A stretch of DNA of 64,000 nucleotides from Prochlorococcus marinus str. GP2 (GCF_000759885.1 NZ_JNAH01000002.1:1-64000); one strand, 5' to 3'; counted from the first letter of the stretch, positions 26,545 to 36,660 are shown. Notes: generated by a model from the sequence alone, not told the origin. Numbers and translations: made by a program.

Positions 26545-28338
26545 ATGTTTAATGATTTTAGAAGAATTAAAAAGTTAGGTAAATATTTAACTAAAGATAA
26601 AAAAACAATCTATTTAATCTTAATAGTTTTGTTACCTGTCTCTTTTTCTGGAGCTATTCAACCATTATTAGTTGGTCAAGCAATTACCATCCTTAAGAAT
26701 GAAAGTACAGATGTTTGGTTAAGTAAAACTTTTTTTGGGCAGTCAATAAATGCCATAATCTTAACTTTATTTATAACGGTTTTATTTAGGTTAGTTTTGC
26801 AAGGATACCAAACTTACAATATCCAAGCAGTCGGACAACGTTTGACAGCAAGGATAAGGAGAGAGCTTTTTGATCATTCAATATCTTTATCTCTTAATTA
26901 TCACGATAAAATGCCTGTTGGGAAATTGTTAACGAGATTAACAAATGACGTTGATGCTTTAGCCGAAGTTTTTGGTAGTGGGGCAGTTGGAGTCATTGCT
27001 GACTTTGTAAGCCTGATAGTAATTTCCTTGACAATGCTATCAATTGATCGAGGGCTTGCCATTTTATTGCTCTTAACTCAAATCCCTGTTTCATATTTTA
27101 TTATTTGGCTTCAAAAACGATATAGAAAAGCCAATTATCAAGTAAGAGAAGAGTTATCTCAACTCAACTCTGATTTTCAAGAAAATCTTCAAGGTCTTGA
27201 AGTCGTTCAGATGTTCAGAAGAGAGGCTTTCAATAGTAAGAAATTTTCTAATACTGGAGTTGCTTACAAGAAAGCAGTTAATGGAACAATATTTTATGAC
27301 AGTAGCATTTCAGCTTTTATAGAGTGGATTTCTCTTGCCGCAGTTGCCTTAGTTTTAGCAGTTGGGGGGTATTTTGTTACCTCTGGAAATATTGGTTTAG
27401 GGACATTAACAACTTTTATTTTATATTCCCAAAGACTCTTTGAACCTTTAAGGCAACTTGCAGAAAGATTTACTCAGATTCAAGGAGGTCTTACAGCTGT
27501 TGAGAGAATAAATGAATTATTGGATGAAGAAATTCAAATTAAAGATGCTATTCCTGCAAATCATTTTTCAGAAGATGCCCAAAGTGCTAATAAGCAATTT
27601 AAGGGTAAAATTGAATTCAAAAATGTTCATTTCTTCTACAAAGAGGACGAAATTATCCTGAAGAATTTATCTTTCTTGATAAATCCAGGAGAGCATGTAG
27701 CCTTCGTGGGACCAACTGGCTCAGGTAAAACAACCATAATTAGATTGTTATGTAGATTGTATGAACCTCAATCAGGTCAAATTTTAATAGATGATGTAAA
27801 TATAAAAGATATTCCTATTGCAACCCTTAGAAATATGTTGGGAGTAGTTCTGCAAGATACTTTTATCTTTAGCGGAAATGTTGCAGATAATTTGAAACTA
27901 AATGCAAATATAGACAATATTGAATTAGAAAATCTTTGTAAAGATTTAGGATTAAATAGTTTGTTAAAAAAATTACCAGATGGTTTGAACACTTCTCTCA
28001 GAGAAAGAGGGGGAAATCTCTCTTCTGGAGAGAGGCAACTTCTTTCAGTAGCTCGAGTAGCGATAAGAAATCCTGTTATTTTGATAATGGACGAAGCTAC
28101 AGCTTTTATGGATCCATCTACCGAGGCGACTTTGCAGAGAGATCTTGAAAGAATTCTTACAAAAAGAACAGCATTAGTAATAGCTCATAGACTGGCAACT
28201 ATTGAAGGTTCTGATAAGATTTTAGTTTTAAAAGGAGGATCATTAGTTGAAGAGGGAACACATAATGAATTGAGAATGAAAAAGGGTTTATATTTTCAGC
28301 TCTCCGAGCTTCAACAAAAAGGATTTGCAAATTTTTAA
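26545..28338 (+). CDS. ABC exporter, fused membrane and ATPase domains (MsbA-like)
   Basis: A 597-residue half-transporter: six membrane spans in about 20-310, then the ATPase with Walker A GPTGSGKTT (near 389), Q-loop QDTFIFSG, signature LSSGERQLLSVARV, Walker B VILIMDEAT and switch IAHRLAT. It works as a homodimer or heterodimer exporting lipids, drugs or peptides; the substrate cannot be told. It is likely co-transcribed with hisG and the GNAT gene, which starts within its TAATG stop overlap. Confidence 0.93.
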   Translation: MFNDFRRIKKLGKYLTKDKKTIYLILIVLLPVSFSGAIQPLLVGQAITILKNESTDVWLSKTFFGQSINAIILTLFITVLFRLVLQGYQTYNIQAVGQRLTARIRRELFDHSISLSLNYHDKMPVGKLLTRLTNDVDALAEVFGSGAVGVIADFVSLIVISLTMLSIDRGLAILLLLTQIPVSYFIIWLQKRYRKANYQVREELSQLNSDFQENLQGLEVVQMFRREAFNSKKFSNTGVAYKKAVNGTIFYDSSISAFIEWISLAAVALVLAVGGYFVTSGNIGLGTLTTFILYSQRLFEPLRQLAERFTQIQGGLTAVERINELLDEEIQIKDAIPANHFSEDAQSANKQFKGKIEFKNVHFFYKEDEIILKNLSFLINPGEHVAFVGPTGSGKTTIIRLLCRLYEPQSGQILIDDVNIKDIPIATLRNMLGVVLQDTFIFSGNVADNLKLNANIDNIELENLCKDLGLNSLLKKLPDGLNTSLRERGGNLSSGERQLLSVARVAIRNPVILIMDEATAFMDPSTEATLQRDLERILTKRTALVIAHRLATIEGSDKILVLKGGSLVEEGTHNELRMKKGLYFQLSELQQKGFANF

Positions 28339-28868
28339 TGATTTTTAAAAACCAAGGGTCATCAATAAAAAAATCGAACAGTATATCTAGAAATGAACTT
28401 TTAGATATTTATGGTTTGAATGCTCATGAATTCACTCAAAAAAATAAGGATGAAATTTTTGTATGTAGTAATAGTAAAGAGTTAGATCTAATAGAACTAG
28501 ATCAACTTTTGCAATCTGTTGGTTGGAGCAGAAGACCAATAAGAAGAGTTAAAAGAGCTTTAGATTTTAGTATTTTGGTGGTTAGTTTATGGCGTCATGA
28601 TGATAAATTTCCTAGGCTAGTAGGCTTCGCAAGATGCACTGGAGATGGAATTCTAGAGGCAACAGTCTGGGATGTCGCGATTAATCCTGTCTATCAAGGA
28701 CAAGGATTAGGGAAAGAGTTAATGAAATATATCCTAAAAGAATTAAAAAATATTGGAATCACAAAAGTTACCCTCTTTGCTGACGCAGATGTTATTTCAT
28801 TTTACAAAAGACAGGGTTGGATATTAGAGCCAAGAGGCTCAAAATGCGCTTTTTGGTATGCAAATTAA
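28338..28868 (+). CDS. GNAT-family N-acetyltransferase (Ycf52/NSI-like)
   Basis: A 176-residue acetyltransferase. The acetyl-CoA motif appears as VAINPVYQGQGLGKELMKYI near 114-133, followed by VTLFADADVISFYKRQGW. The central DQLLQSVGWSRRP segment is shared with plastid enzymes of the Ycf52/NSI type by my recollection, which acetylate protein lysines or arylalkylamines. The acceptor here is unknown. The ATG overlaps the stop of the ABC exporter by one base, so the genes are coupled. It is convergent with the following transferase. Confidence 0.85.
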   Translation: MIFKNQGSSIKKSNSISRNELLDIYGLNAHEFTQKNKDEIFVCSNSKELDLIELDQLLQSVGWSRRPIRRVKRALDFSILVVSLWRHDDKFPRLVGFARCTGDGILEATVWDVAINPVYQGQGLGKELMKYILKELKNIGITKVTLFADADVISFYKRQGWILEPRGSKCAFWYAN

Positions 28869-29551
28869 TTATTTTTGTAGTAGTCATGATATATAGATTT
28901 TGCCGATTCACCTTTTAACCATCTTCTTCTAAAGTTCCAGTTCTTGAGTGCTTGGAGAAAAATATTAGTTCCTTCCCATTTCCTTGAACTTGTCAAAATA
29001 GTTAAATTTAATTGTTTTAAATCTTTTTTATTATTTAATCTCCTAAAAAAATCTACGTCCTCCATTAAAGGTATCTCTCTAAAACCACTATTCTTAAAAT
29101 AAGTATTTCTATGAATTATTAAACCTTGATCACCATACGGTTGTTTGAAAAATTTGCTTCTAAAATTTACAAAAATCTCGAGGATTCTATAAATAAACTT
29201 TTTGTTATTAATTTTAAATTTAAAATAGTAAATGTAATCCTTGTCTCCCTTTAAAACTGAATTTATTTTTATCATCCAATCGTGACTTAATCTTGTGTCT
29301 GCATGCAGAAATACCAGCCACTCTTCAACAGACTTCTTAGCACCAATATTTAATTGTAAACCTCGATTTTTTTCTTTTGACATATATACTTTTGCACCAT
29401 AAATATTTGCTATATCAATTGTTTTATCTTTACTACCACAGTCAACAATAATAATTTCCCCCTCATTCTGAATAAATGCCAAGTCTGAAAGCAATGATGG
29501 CAAATTATTTGCTTCATTGATAGTTGGAATGATAACTGATATCCTGGACAA
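28865..29551 (-). CDS. Family 2 glycosyltransferase (TIGR04283-like)
   Basis: A 228-residue GT-A protein: ISVIIPTINEANNLPSLLSDL start, IIIVDCGSKDKTI, LVFLHADTRLSHDW with the DxD-like metal site, and LMEDVDFFRRL. It resembles the group I recall as 'rSAM/selenodomain-associated transferase 2'. The acceptor is unknown. It is 5 bases downstream of its usual partner, transferase 1, forming a two-gene unit that often accompanies arsenosugar or similar pathways in other bacteria. Confidence 0.82.
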   Translation of the reverse strand: MSRISVIIPTINEANNLPSLLSDLAFIQNEGEIIIVDCGSKDKTIDIANIYGAKVYMSKEKNRGLQLNIGAKKSVEEWLVFLHADTRLSHDWMIKINSVLKGDKDYIYYFKFKINNKKFIYRILEIFVNFRSKFFKQPYGDQGLIIHRNTYFKNSGFREIPLMEDVDFFRRLNNKKDLKQLNLTILTSSRKWEGTNIFLQALKNWNFRRRWLKGESAKSIYHDYYKNN

Positions 29552-29556
29552 ATTAA

Positions 29557-30192
29557 TTACCTTCTATTTTCAATATCACATATTTTATCTATATCTATTT
29601 TGCTTTCTAAAAACTTAAGTTTTAATTTTGTAGAAGCAAAATTATCAAGTGTATTTTGAAGAACATTTTCCGTACCCCACTTAATATTAATAAAAGGTAA
29701 ATGAAGATGTTTCGATATTATTTTTTTTGATAAACCAATAAGCCAATAACCTCCATCAGTAGATGGCCCTAAAATAAGATCATTTTGTTGTAGACCTCTC
29801 ATAGCGTGCAATAAATCTTGATGACATAAATCTGGAAGATCAGTACCAATAAAAATAATATTTTTGATCTTCTGTTGGTAACAAAATTTTTTGTTGAATA
29901 TTATTTGTCTTTTCATTTTTTCTCCTAAGCATCCTTTCCCCTGTAAATTGAATGTTTTAATGCCTAATTTATTTGACCATCGACTACAATTTTTTTTTCC
30001 TAAACCAGATATAGCTATAGAAATATGAATTAGTTGAGTTTTTTGAAGAGATTTGGCTACTGAAATAGTATGTCTGGTCATTACGCTTTGTACTTTTGCA
30101 GAATTACTTTTACCTATATCTTTTGATAATCTTGTTTTGCATCTTCCAAAACCATGCCATTTTGCCATGATAATAAGTAATGTTTTATCCAA
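29557..30192 (-). CDS. DUF2064 transferase (TIGR04282-like, GT-A nucleotidyl/glycosyl)
   Basis: A 211-residue GT-A-fold protein with LLIIMAKWHGFGRCKTRLSKDIG resembling nucleotidyltransferase starts, NIIFIGTDLPDL, and LGPSTDGGYWLIGLSK. I recognise this as the DUF2064 or 'rSAM/selenodomain-associated transferase 1' group. It is the first gene of a pair with the GT2 protein. The ATG is chosen for the conserved start. The substrates are not known to me; a sugar-nucleotide-type reaction is inference from the fold. Confidence 0.82.
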   Translation of the reverse strand: MDKTLLIIMAKWHGFGRCKTRLSKDIGKSNSAKVQSVMTRHTISVAKSLQKTQLIHISIAISGLGKKNCSRWSNKLGIKTFNLQGKGCLGEKMKRQIIFNKKFCYQQKIKNIIFIGTDLPDLCHQDLLHAMRGLQQNDLILGPSTDGGYWLIGLSKKIISKHLHLPFINIKWGTENVLQNTLDNFASTKLKLKFLESKIDIDKICDIENRR

Positions 30193-30359
30193 TACTTCAG
30201 AATGTTTTATAAAAATTATATGTCTATAAAAATAGAAAATTAGTTTTTATGAATTTTGATGATGCATTGTTAAGTAATTTTAAATTTATCGTGATCTTAT
30301 GATTTGATAATGGCCAATTATTAAATTCCAACTAGATTAATAATCTAGAGAATAAAATT

Positions 30360-31757
30360 TTGCAAGCAACTAATCCAATTTGGGCGGAAGTTCAAATATC
30401 ACTACAAAAAACTTTAAGTAAGCCTTCATTTGAGACATGGATAAGGCCTGCTAAATTTAATTGCTTTGAAAATGGTTTATTGACCTTAATCGCTCCTAAT
30501 ACATTTTCCAGTGATTGGTTAAGAAAGAATTATTGTGAAACTATCGAAAAAGCTGCAAAAGAAATTTGTGGCCATGATGTAAAAGTTGTTTTTAAATCTG
30601 AAACGAATATAAGCAACCAAACAATAAATAAAGAAAACTTTTATGAGGAGAACGTAAATCATAAAGCAAAATCTTTAACTATAAATAATAGCCAAATTAA
30701 TTCTTCAAAAAATCGATCCAAAAATTCTAACGGTTTAAATTTACGCTATGTCTTTAAAAGATTTGTTGTAGGTCCAAATAGTAGGTTGGCTCATGCAGCA
30801 GCTTTAGCAGTAGCTGAATCTCCTGGTAGAGAATTTAACCCACTATTTATTTGTGGTGGAGTAGGTCTTGGTAAAACTCATTTAATGCAAGCAATAGGCC
30901 ATTATCGAGTTGAAATTGATCCAGAAGCAAAAGTAAAATATGTATCTACAGAGACTTTTACTAATGATGTTATCAGTGGTATTAGAAGAGATGGAATGAC
31001 AGCTATACGAGATAAATATAGAAGTGTAGATCTGATTTTAATAGATGATATACAATTTTTAGAAGGTAAAGAATATACGCAGGAAGAATTTTTCCATACT
31101 TTTAACGCCCTTCACGAATCAGGAAGTCAAATAGTTATCGCAAGTGATAGACCTCCAAATCAGTTGTCGGGAATACAAGAGAGATTAATTTCCAGGTTCT
31201 CAATGGGTATGACTGCAGATATTCAACCTCCTGACCTTGAGACGAGAACAGCTATTCTTCAAAAAAAGGCAGAACAAGAGAGACTAAGTCTTCCGAGAGA
31301 TTTAATTCAATTTATAGCTGGAAGATTCACTTCGAATATTCGAGAATTAGAGGGAGCATTTACTAGAGCTGTTGCATTCGCTTCAATAACAGGCTTGCCA
31401 ATGACAGTCCAATCCATTGCTCCAATGCTCGATCCGAATAGTGTTGGAGTAGTTGTAACTCCAACACAAGTTATTAAAAAAGTCTCTGATTTCTTTAAAG
31501 TTTCAGAAGATGAATTGATTAGTTCAAGTAGAAGAAAACCAGTAAGCCAAGCTAGGCAAATAGGCATGTATCTTATGCGACATGGAACAGATCTAAGCCT
31601 ACCAAGAATAGGAGATGAATTTGGAGGTAAAGATCATACAACAGTTATGTATGCCATTGAACAAGTTGAAAAAAAATTATCTATTGATCCAAATATTGCA
31701 AGTCAAGTTCAAAAAATAAGAGATTTACTTCAAATAGATTCAAGAAAAAATTTATAG
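30360..31757 (+). CDS. dnaA: Chromosomal replication initiator DnaA
   Basis: AAA+ initiator (465 aa) that binds DnaA boxes and melts the origin. Domain I at 1-80 begins [23 protein letters not shown], a variable Asn-rich linker follows at 80-125, then Walker A GGVGLGKT at 166-173, Walker [13 protein letters not shown] and the C-terminal DNA-binding [15 protein letters not shown]. The start codon is TTG at 30360. dnaN is not adjacent and I see no DnaA-box cluster nearby, so this is not an evident origin; in cyanobacteria dnaA is commonly away from it. Confidence 0.98.
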   Translation: MQATNPIWAEVQISLQKTLSKPSFETWIRPAKFNCFENGLLTLIAPNTFSSDWLRKNYCETIEKAAKEICGHDVKVVFKSETNISNQTINKENFYEENVNHKAKSLTINNSQINSSKNRSKNSNGLNLRYVFKRFVVGPNSRLAHAAALAVAESPGREFNPLFICGGVGLGKTHLMQAIGHYRVEIDPEAKVKYVSTETFTNDVISGIRRDGMTAIRDKYRSVDLILIDDIQFLEGKEYTQEEFFHTFNALHESGSQIVIASDRPPNQLSGIQERLISRFSMGMTADIQPPDLETRTAILQKKAEQERLSLPRDLIQFIAGRFTSNIRELEGAFTRAVAFASITGLPMTVQSIAPMLDPNSVGVVVTPTQVIKKVSDFFKVSEDELISSSRRKPVSQARQIGMYLMRHGTDLSLPRIGDEFGGKDHTTVMYAIEQVEKKLSIDPNIASQVQKIRDLLQIDSRKNL

Positions 31758-31764
31758 CTTTAAG

Positions 31765-32994
31765 TTAATTATAATTGAAATTTCTTGGATCTTGATCGTA
31801 TCTATGACTTAAGGGTATCTTATCTACTTCATTGTTATCACTTAACGATTCAATTTTATTTAATGATTGTCTTAATAACCTTGCTGAAATAATTGGCATA
31901 TCTCTTGGAACTGATATTCTATTTTTTAAGTATCTAAGAGAGATACCTGAAAGTTTCTCAGGTATTCGTACTTCACCTTTGATCATGTACGTCAGAGCCG
32001 ATCTCAATGATTGCTCAAAGGATTCTTTATCGTATGGGTTTACTTTTAGTAAATTGTCTCTATGCTTTATTACTCTTTTAAGAGCAATTTTGGCAAAATA
32101 TTTAGAATCATAACTTTTATTTAATTCATAATTACCAAGACCCTCTCCAGTATCAATTAACTCAGAAAAAGTGATTTGTTGTTCATTACTTTCTTTATAA
32201 CATCCACCCATTTGTGGGGGTAAATCATGTGAGTGAGTATGAAAGTCTCCTTGAGTGCCTCTATAAGCACTTGTCCCTTCAAAAAGGGTAAGCCAGTTAT
32301 CTAAATAAAGGTAATTAGATCTTAAATTAAACCCTTTATAATAAGTTAATGAAGCATTCATTCTCTCCATATAAGGAATAAAAATTATATCTCCAACACC
32401 AGGCTCTATCTCACCAGTATTAGATACTGATGGATCAATAAACCCTGATTTTGATCTACTTAAGATTTCATCAAGTTTAGAAATTGATTCTTTAAATCTT
32501 TTTTTTCTCAAAGAGTTATCCATAAAATTAAAGCCTGCTCGGCAAAGCCAATTACACCAGGACCTGAAAATTTCTCTTTCTAATTCTCGAATTTTAATAA
32601 GGCTACTTGATGTTATAAAAGACCCAAGAGCTCCAAATTCATTTTCTAAAAAAGCTATGATTTCATCGCTTTCAGTTATAAAATGCCCTTTAAATTCAAT
32701 TGCAGGTAATTTCCCCGATCTGACTTTATCAATAAACCAACTTTCTTTTTGACCGTAGCAAAACATATTTATTTTTTTGACTCTATATGGGATTTTCTTA
32801 TATTCAAGCCATAACCATATTTTCTGACAGTAAGGACACCAAGAATGCCTATCCCTATAGAGGGTTACAGTTACATCATTTTCAGTATGCCCAAATAATC
32901 TTAAATTTGCGTATGAATTATTAATACCATTGACTCTATCAAGATCTTCAATTTCAAACTTATTTAAATCATCCCAAGTCAAAATACCATTCAT
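31765..32994 (-). CDS. Glutathione S-transferase-like protein with CPYC motif
   Basis: A 409-residue protein, about twice the usual GST length. A thioredoxin/glutaredoxin-like N-domain begins near residue 41 with SWCPYCQKIWLWLEYKKIPY (C53, C56), and an all-helical GST C-domain follows. The last ~130 residues are helical and specific to cyanobacterial relatives. CPYC is the classic glutaredoxin active site, so deglutathionylation or reductase activity is plausible. It is divergent from gor by 51 bases, which suggests shared control of glutathione use. The exact substrate is unknown. Confidence 0.85.
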   Translation of the reverse strand: MNGILTWDDLNKFEIEDLDRVNGINNSYANLRLFGHTENDVTVTLYRDRHSWCPYCQKIWLWLEYKKIPYRVKKINMFCYGQKESWFIDKVRSGKLPAIEFKGHFITESDEIIAFLENEFGALGSFITSSSLIKIRELEREIFRSWCNWLCRAGFNFMDNSLRKKRFKESISKLDEILSRSKSGFIDPSVSNTGEIEPGVGDIIFIPYMERMNASLTYYKGFNLRSNYLYLDNWLTLFEGTSAYRGTQGDFHTHSHDLPPQMGGCYKESNEQQITFSELIDTGEGLGNYELNKSYDSKYFAKIALKRVIKHRDNLLKVNPYDKESFEQSLRSALTYMIKGEVRIPEKLSGISLRYLKNRISVPRDMPIISARLLRQSLNKIESLSDNNEVDKIPLSHRYDQDPRNFNYN

Positions 32995-33045
32995 TATTTG
33001 AATTAAAGTTATAACTAACGTTATAATAATTGATTAAAAAAAGTC

Positions 33046-34410
33046 TTGGAATTTGAATTTGATTTAATTGTTGTTGGCGCTGGATCTGGCGGACTGGCGG
33101 CGGCTAAGCGTGCAGCTAGTTATGGAGCAAAAGTTGCAATAATAGAAGTAAATAAAATTGGAGGAACTTGTGTAATAAGGGGCTGTGTTCCAAAAAAATT
33201 GATGGTTTATGCTGCTAAAAGTAAAAAAAATATAGACTCTTCCGAAGGATATGGATTAACAAGTGGAGGTGTTAATTTTGAATCAAATATTTTATTGAAG
33301 AATGTTAAAGAGGAGGTATCCAGATTAAGTAATTTACATAGAAATTCTTTAAATAAGTTGAATGTAACTTTTTTTAAGGGCTTAGGAAGATTTGCGACTC
33401 AAAATGAAATAGAAATCATTTGTCCAAAAACAAAGAAAATTATAAATAAAATAAGTTCAAAAAAAATTCTTATTTCAGTAGGAGGTATGCCAAAGAAATT
33501 AAATATTCCTGGAATAGATTTAGCATGGACAAGTGATGATATTTTTGAATTGGATAGATTCCCTAATTCAATATTAATAGTGGGAGGGGGATATATTGCC
33601 TGTGAATTTGCATCTATTTTCAGTAATCTGGGAACTGAAGTAACCCAATTAATTAGAGGTCAACATTTACTTAATGGTTTTGATGAAGATCTTTCTTTGT
33701 GCCTAGAGGAATCACCTACGTTTACTGACGTAAACATAATCTCCAATACTCAATTAAAGGCTATCAAGATGGTAAATGGAAAAATGGAATCTACCTTAGA
33801 CTCAGGTGATAAACTTCAAACTAATAATATCCTTATTGCTACAGGTAGAGAACCAAATCTTTTGCCTTTAAATTTAGATTTTTTAAATCTAAAGATGGAT
33901 GGCCAATATTTAGATGTTGATGAATTTAATCAAACAAGCAATGCAAATATTTTTGCAGTTGGAGATATCATTAATAAACCCAATTTAACTCCAGTAGCAA
34001 TAGAACAAGGGAGAGTTTTTTCTGATAACTTTTTTAATGACCAAAAAAGAAAAGTTAATTATGAATATATCCCAAAGGCCGTTTTCACCATTCCAGAAAT
34101 TTCGACAGTTGGCTTAAGTGAGAAAAAAGCTGTAGAGATTCACTCTGAAAAAAATATAAAAATTTTCAAATGCAAATTTACCCCCATGTCTAATACTTTT
34201 AAAGAGAATAAATCAAAATGTATGTTGAAGATAGTAGTTCATAAGCCAACGGATAAAGTCTTGGGATGTCATATGTTTGGAGAAACATCATCTGAGATTA
34301 TTCAAATGGTATCAATTTCATTAAATGCAGGGATAACAAAAAAAGACTTTGATACTACTATGGCCTTGCACCCAACTATCTCAGAAGAGTTTGTGACTAT
34401 GTATGGCTAA
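33046..34410 (+). CDS. gor: Glutathione reductase
   Basis: NADPH- and FAD-dependent disulfide reductase (454 aa) that keeps glutathione reduced. It has the FAD motif VVGAGSGGLAAA at 10-20, redox cysteines C42 and C47 in GGTCVIRGCVPKK, NAD(P) motif VGGGYIACEFASI, the second FAD motif NIFAVGDI and the C-terminal ALHPTISEEF catalytic histidine. The start is TTG at 33046, giving MEFEFDLIVVGAG. It is divergent from the CPYC glutathione-transferase-like gene and convergent with the cation exchanger. Confidence 0.95.
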   Translation: MEFEFDLIVVGAGSGGLAAAKRAASYGAKVAIIEVNKIGGTCVIRGCVPKKLMVYAAKSKKNIDSSEGYGLTSGGVNFESNILLKNVKEEVSRLSNLHRNSLNKLNVTFFKGLGRFATQNEIEIICPKTKKIINKISSKKILISVGGMPKKLNIPGIDLAWTSDDIFELDRFPNSILIVGGGYIACEFASIFSNLGTEVTQLIRGQHLLNGFDEDLSLCLEESPTFTDVNIISNTQLKAIKMVNGKMESTLDSGDKLQTNNILIATGREPNLLPLNLDFLNLKMDGQYLDVDEFNQTSNANIFAVGDIINKPNLTPVAIEQGRVFSDNFFNDQKRKVNYEYIPKAVFTIPEISTVGLSEKKAVEIHSEKNIKIFKCKFTPMSNTFKENKSKCMLKIVVHKPTDKVLGCHMFGETSSEIIQMVSISLNAGITKKDFDTTMALHPTISEEFVTMYG

Positions 34411-34415
34411 TATTA

Positions 34416-35492
34416 TTAATTAGAAAATTTTAATTTTTCTTGAGCAAATAGAATTACTATAAGTAGTGAAAAGTAAATAAATAATCCTATCCTTAATTCA
34501 GAGAGATAATTAAAACCATTCAAAAAGAGTATCTTATCGAGAATGTAAAAAATATAAAAATTAATCAAAATAAATCCCTCAATTCTAGTGATTTTCCCTT
34601 TGCTCCAGAAAATTGGTAAGCATGCAAAGGTAGTTAAAACCATAAAAGGTAAGTCAACTTTAATTAGACTTTGTTCAATTACTAAACCTTTAAATCCTGA
34701 AAAAATACTACAACTTCCAAGGATTAGAAGTTGATTGAGCAAATTACTTCCTATTACATTACCAATCGCAAGATCTGTTTTGCCTTTAAATGCAGCAATT
34801 ATTGAAGTCACTAATTCAGGTAAAGATGTTCCGGTGGCAACGATAGTTAAACCAATAACAATCTCATTTACCCCTAAAAGATTAGCGAGCGTTTGAGAGC
34901 CATTTACAAGAATATTTGAACCAAAGCTTAAAAGAAATATTCCCAATATTAACTTTAGTAAAATGTTAAGCTTCCCTTTATTGTTATCATTAAATCCTTC
35001 AATTTCTGGTTCAGCATCTTTTGTCTCTTCTCCTTTCTCATTGATGGTATTAATTTCCCATATTGTATTTAAGATTAAACAAAATATTAGAAAGACCCCT
35101 GCTTGCAATGTTAATAAGCCTGTTGATGACATAGCCCAAACTGCGCAAGAGATAGCCATTAATAGAGGTACATCTCTCCTGACTATTCTGCTTTTTACTT
35201 TAAGAGGGGTTATTAATGAGCTTATGCCTAAAACTACAAGAACATTAAAAATATTGCTTCCGATTACATTGCTTGCCGCAAGCGAATCACTTCCTTTTAA
35301 AATTGAACTTAAACTTACCAACAATTCAGGAGAGCTTGTTCCAAGAGAAACAACCGTTAATCCAATTACTATTTGAGGTATTCCTAAAATTAAAGATAAA
35401 AATATGGCTCCTTGAATAAAGAACTCTCCTCCAGCAAAAAGTAAAAGTACTCCTAAAACTATTTCTATTACTGGAAATAAAAAATCACTCAT
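34416..35492 (-). CDS. CaCA-family sodium/calcium-type exchanger
   Basis: A 358-residue membrane antiporter with about ten spans arranged as two inverted halves. The two alpha repeats are visible as GLTVVSLGTSSPELLVSL plus GSNIFNVL near 43-87, and GLTIVATGTSLPELVTSI plus GNVIGSNLLNQL near 217-262. A charged cytoplasmic loop (about 147-172) lies between the halves. Members exchange Ca2+ for Na+ or H+, and the ion specificity is not readable from sequence. Confidence 0.92.
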   Translation of the reverse strand: MSDFLFPVIEIVLGVLLLFAGGEFFIQGAIFLSLILGIPQIVIGLTVVSLGTSSPELLVSLSSILKGSDSLAASNVIGSNIFNVLVVLGISSLITPLKVKSRIVRRDVPLLMAISCAVWAMSSTGLLTLQAGVFLIFCLILNTIWEINTINEKGEETKDAEPEIEGFNDNNKGKLNILLKLILGIFLLSFGSNILVNGSQTLANLLGVNEIVIGLTIVATGTSLPELVTSIIAAFKGKTDLAIGNVIGSNLLNQLLILGSCSIFSGFKGLVIEQSLIKVDLPFMVLTTFACLPIFWSKGKITRIEGFILINFYIFYILDKILFLNGFNYLSELRIGLFIYFSLLIVILFAQEKLKFSN

Positions 35493-35610
35493 ATTTAGGA
35501 TTTTATTTAATTTATAAAAATTTTCAAAATTGGTTAATAACTATCCTCGAATATCTATAAATTATTGTCAATTTTGATTTGCTGTTAAAATTGACTAAAT
35601 AGAAAAAATT

Positions 35611-36660
35611 TTGAAGACTTTAACCATAATAAAACCTGATGATTGGCATTTACATTTAAGAGAAGGTCTTGTATTAAAAAATATCATTCACTTTACTTCC
35701 GAATTTTTTGGAAGAGCAATCGTTATGCCTAATACTAAAACTCCCATTAAATCTGTTGAAAGAGCTATCTCTTACAAAAAATCTATTGTTGAAGCGTTAC
35801 CAGAAAGTTCTAAGTTTGAACCACTAATGACAATGTATCTTACAGATGATACTGATAAAGAAGAACTAATAAATGGTTTCAATAATAATATCTTTTTTGC
35901 AGCAAAATTGTATCCTGCAAATGGTACTACCAATTCCAGTCATGGAGTAAAAAAAATAGAAAATCTATATAAGATTTTTGAATTAATGCAAGATTCTGGA
36001 ATGCCTCTTTTAATTCATGGGGAAGTGACTGATTCTGATGTGGATGTATTTGATCGAGAGGAAGTTTTTATAGATAGAGAGCTTTTCCCAATAGTTAAAA
36101 GATTTCCAAAATTAAAAATCGTTTTAGAACATATCACCACTGCTTATGCTGTGGATTTTGTTCAAGAAAATAATATTGGAGCAACTATCACTCCCCATCA
36201 TTTGCATATAAATAGAAATGCAATGTTTTTTGGAGGCTTAAATAGCGACTTTTACTGTTTACCAGTCGCTAAAAGGGAGAAAAATAGAATAGCTTTAAGG
36301 AAAGCTGCAACTAGTGGGAAAGAATGTTTCTTCTTGGGAACTGATTCTGCTCCACATCTTAGAAAGTGGAAGGCTTTTTGCGGTTGTGCTGGAATTTTTA
36401 ATTCGCCAGTTGCAATAGCAAGCTATTTGAAAGCATTTGAAGAGGAAAATGCTTTAGAAAATTTTGAGAAGTTTGCAAGTTTGAATGGCCCCAACTTTTA
36501 TAATGTACCCATTAACAAGGAAAAATTAAAACTGGTGTCTAGGTCTAATAAAATTTTAGAATTTATTGATGTTGTTGAAGAAAAAAATATTGTTGGACAA
36601 ATAAAACCATTTCACGCAGGTGAAACTTTACAATGGCAAGTCGAAGGGATAGTAAATTAA
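35611..36660 (+). CDS. pyrC: Dihydroorotase
   Basis: Pyrimidine-pathway enzyme (349 aa) that closes carbamoyl-aspartate to dihydroorotate. Metal-binding DWHLHLREG gives H13 and H15, Lys99 in FAAKLYPANGTTNS is the likely carbamylated ligand, and FLGTDSAPH carries the catalytic aspartate. It is of the short, type II (E. coli-like) class. The start is TTG at 35611. The 240-base gap after it contains an AT-rich 7+7 inverted repeat at 36665-36679 and no other gene that I can see. Confidence 0.95.
   Translation: MKTLTIIKPDDWHLHLREGLVLKNIIHFTSEFFGRAIVMPNTKTPIKSVERAISYKKSIVEALPESSKFEPLMTMYLTDDTDKEELINGFNNNIFFAAKLYPANGTTNSSHGVKKIENLYKIFELMQDSGMPLLIHGEVTDSDVDVFDREEVFIDRELFPIVKRFPKLKIVLEHITTAYAVDFVQENNIGATITPHHLHINRNAMFFGGLNSDFYCLPVAKREKNRIALRKAATSGKECFFLGTDSAPHLRKWKAFCGCAGIFNSPVAIASYLKAFEEENALENFEKFASLNGPNFYNVPINKEKLKLVSRSNKILEFIDVVEEKNIVGQIKPFHAGETLQWQVEGIVN

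Noticed and set aside
30193-30359. Origin of replication next to dnaA
   Set aside because: No cluster of DnaA boxes is seen and dnaN is not adjacent.
34963-35376. 137-codon plus-strand frame
   Set aside because: Complement of the cation-exchanger gene with low-complexity Leu/Thr composition.
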